Shown here one piece after another: positions 59,361 through 64,000 of a stretch of DNA of 64,000 nucleotides. Source of the DNA: an uncultured Collinsella sp. (GTDB lineage: Bacteria > Actinomycetota > Coriobacteriia > Coriobacteriales > Coriobacteriaceae); NCBI GenBank assembly GCA_900541475.1, contig UQJV01000003.1:1-64000 (forward strand), read 5' to 3'. The notes under the pieces were generated by a model. The model ran no database searches. It worked only from the letters and a program-made list of their open reading frames with translations, and was not told the origin of the DNA. Position 1 is the first letter of the stretch; every line of letters begins with the position of its first letter. Made by a program: the position numbers and the translations under genes.

Positions 59361-59536
59361 GGTCTAATACTTTCCCCAGAAGTGAATGGCTGTATTTGGA
59401 CCCCCGAAGCATAGACATTTTCAGACGCCAAAACCGCAGGATTTGACTGGCAAAACCGCAGGAAATTGCATCACAAAAGTGCCGATGCTTCGGGGGCCTA
59501 TTTTGACTCGTTCACTTCTCGGAAAAGTATTAGACC
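59361..59536. mobile_element. MITE-like element with 52-bp inverted ends
   Basis: GGTCTAATACTTT...CCCCCGAAGCAT (59361-59412) is repeated inverted at 59485-59536, with about three quarters identity. The 72-base interior has two copies of CAAAACCGCAGGA 22 bp apart and no ORF. No transposase or clear target duplication is visible. Confidence 0.6.
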
Positions 59537-59555
59537 CCGATTCCACAAGGCTCTC

Positions 59556-59586
59556 AATGTGACAAAGAGGCTGTCCCTTTGTCACA

Positions 59587-59588
<2 letters not shown>
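59556..59588. repeat. Dispersed palindrome, TGACAAAGGGAC subfamily, near-perfect copy
   Basis: AATGTGACAAAG and CTTTGTCACATT pair perfectly at the ends. It reaches the stop codon of the MacB-like gene at 59587-59589. Confidence 0.8.
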
Positions 59589-62841
<3,253 letters not shown>

Positions 62842-62953
62842 GGACGGCAACCTCTCCCACGCGAGCGCACTTGCCCGCTCTCCCCCGCCGTTCGTATTCG
62901 ACGCGTTTGTCCTACTCTATCTTGTCATTGTCATACACGCCGCTCAAAAGGCC

Positions 62954-64000
62954 TTACTTTTCCAATCCACACGGCATCACGTTATCGCTACCGCGATGGT
63001 CTTTAGTCACAGCAGCAAAGAAGCGATAGCCACCCGAGAAGTTATAGCAGTCAAAACCGTACTGAGCGAGGATGCGGCAACCAATGTAGCTGCGAAGACC
63101 ACTTTGGCAAATAACATAAACAGGCTTTGTCACGTCAAGCTCCCCCAAGCGAGCACGCAAGTCATCGACGGGAATGTTCACAAAGCCGTCGATATGTCCG
63201 CGGTCATACTCGCCAACCATACGGACATCGAGCAGCTGCACACTACCATCGCGCGGCAGATCCGGTTCCTGCTCCCAATACCACTGCTTGAGCATGCCCG
63301 AGCCCACGTTTTCGATCATAAAACCGGCCATGTTCACCGGGTCTTTCGCCGAAGAATATGGCGGCGCATAAGCCAAATCCAAATCCTTGAGCTTATCGGC
63401 ACGAATACCGGCCTGGATTGCCGTCGCCAGCACATCGATGCGCTTGTCCACGCCATCGATGCCCACAATCTGCGCGCCCAGCAGACGCAAGGTTTCCCTC
63501 TCAAACACAACTTTCATGGTCATGGGCGTGGCCCCGGGATAATAACCCGCATGCGATCCAGGTGACAGCACGACGCTCTCGTAATCGATTCCCGTCGCAC
63601 GCGCTGCCTTCACAGAAAGGCCCGTGCTCGCAGCTGTCAAGTCGAACACTTTGATTACCGAAGAACCCAGCGAGCCCTGATAGCGACTGTCTAAGCCACA
63701 AATCACGTCGGCGACGATACGTCCCTGCTTATTAGCGGGGCCTGCAAGGGAAATCACCGCGTCCTCACCCGTCACCTGATGCTTGACCTGCACGGCATCA
63801 CCCACGGCATATACGTCAGGAGCAGACGTCTCCATGCGGTCGTTCACCACAATGGAGCCCTTGATGCCCAGCTCGATACCAGCTTTCTTTGCCAAATGGC
63901 TCTCGGGCGCAACGCCGATAGCGAGTAGCACCATATCGGCCATAATGGAATCATCGCCCGCCACATGTGTGACCACACGGCCATCGGCCTCCTCAAAGCC
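62954..64000 (-). CDS. CoA-disulfide-reductase-like flavoprotein with C-terminal rhodanese domain, 5' end outside window
   Basis: An open frame runs from the window edge (64000) to a stop at 62954, giving 348 residues of C-terminal part. Visible: a pyridine-nucleotide-disulfide oxidoreductase FAD segment (VYAVGDAVQ), the dimerisation domain (PGATPMTMKVVFERETLRLLGAQIVG), then a rhodanese domain of about 100 residues (LLDVRMVGEYDRGHIDGFVNIP, VICQSGLRSY, with active-site Cys). This order matches CoA-disulfide reductase/rhodanese fusions used in sulfur or NADH/peroxide metabolism. The FAD-binding N-terminus is out of view. Confidence 0.9.
   Translation of the reverse strand, partial: GFEEADGRVVTHVAGDDSIMADMVLLAIGVAPESHLAKKAGIELGIKGSIVVNDRMETSAPDVYAVGDAVQVKHQVTGEDAVISLAGPANKQGRIVADVICGLDSRYQGSLGSSVIKVFDLTAASTGLSVKAARATGIDYESVVLSPGSHAGYYPGATPMTMKVVFERETLRLLGAQIVGIDGVDKRIDVLATAIQAGIRADKLKDLDLAYAPPYSSAKDPVNMAGFMIENVGSGMLKQWYWEQEPDLPRDGSVQLLDVRMVGEYDRGHIDGFVNIPVDDLRARLGELDVTKPVYVICQSGLRSYIGCRILAQYGFDCYNFSGGYRFFAAVTKDHRGSDNVMPCGLEK

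Overview
The window is a dense, high-GC, bacterial chromosome segment with about 60 genes on both strands, short gaps, strong AGGAG-type ribosome sites and frequent GTG starts. Gene content (bile salt hydrolase of the MCT... type, salvage-only thiamine operon, many permeases and LysR regulators, GGDEF protein, TetM-like GTPase, LxxTG-anchored surface protein) fits an anaerobic gut Actinomycete of the Coriobacteriia, most likely Collinsella or a close relative. That assignment is inference from gene content and style, not from a marker gene. I found no rRNA, tRNA, CRISPR array, phage or intact transposase.

Layout. 1-6.7 kb: a partial RGG-tailed protein, an MFS pump, an atypical peptide deformylase, an HTH-AlaA aminotransferase fusion with four GTTCAATT boxes upstream, and a divergent LysR/EamA pair. 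6.7-16.6 kb: Kup potassium transporter with a structured leader, bile salt hydrolase, a second atypical deformylase, a purine permease, a frameshifted surface protein, an esterase and a uracil permease. 16.7-22 kb: a LysR-controlled methionine-synthase-like gene, a HAD phosphatase, then a TPP riboswitch controlling thiM, a thiamine-binding protein and thiE. 22-28 kb: patatin, an EAL-domain remnant, a GGDEF-PAS protein, a flavoprotein, an ArsC-like protein, a CobW GTPase and TrmL. 28-37.4 kb: a UvrA2-type ATPase coupled to an AAA ATPase with 10-bp iterons, a TetM-like GTPase, GNAT, RsmJ, small membrane proteins and RlmA. 37.5-43.3 kb: MATE pump, a second LysR/EamA pair, Ung, an SDR and a queuosine-precursor transporter family gene with a possible preQ1 leader. 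43.3-50 kb: RF3, a striking repeat array, a GntR-ABC operon, a ClC channel, a LOG protein and a potassium channel. 50-64 kb: a BvgS-like hybrid kinase, a PNPOx-like protein, MalY, TrmO, an Xre-zinc-TipAS regulator, glutaredoxin, Dus, a MITE-like element, a MacB-like transporter and a partial CoA-disulfide-reductase/rhodanese.

The most unusual signals are non-coding. At 45121-45416 a 15-mer occurs eight times in strictly alternating orientation, every 40 bp (once 41). A set of dispersed palindromes, in at least three sequence subfamilies (TGACAAAGGGAC, ACCTGCCAAAATAAACC and GGGGACGTTCTT), sits between genes and often overlaps stop codons. A 176-bp MITE-like element with 52-bp inverted ends lies at 59361-59536. 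On the protein side, the two deformylases have lost different active-site residues (Gln to Met in one, catalytic Glu to Met in the other), and a full-length 405-residue AlaA carries an extra 101-residue DNA-binding domain.
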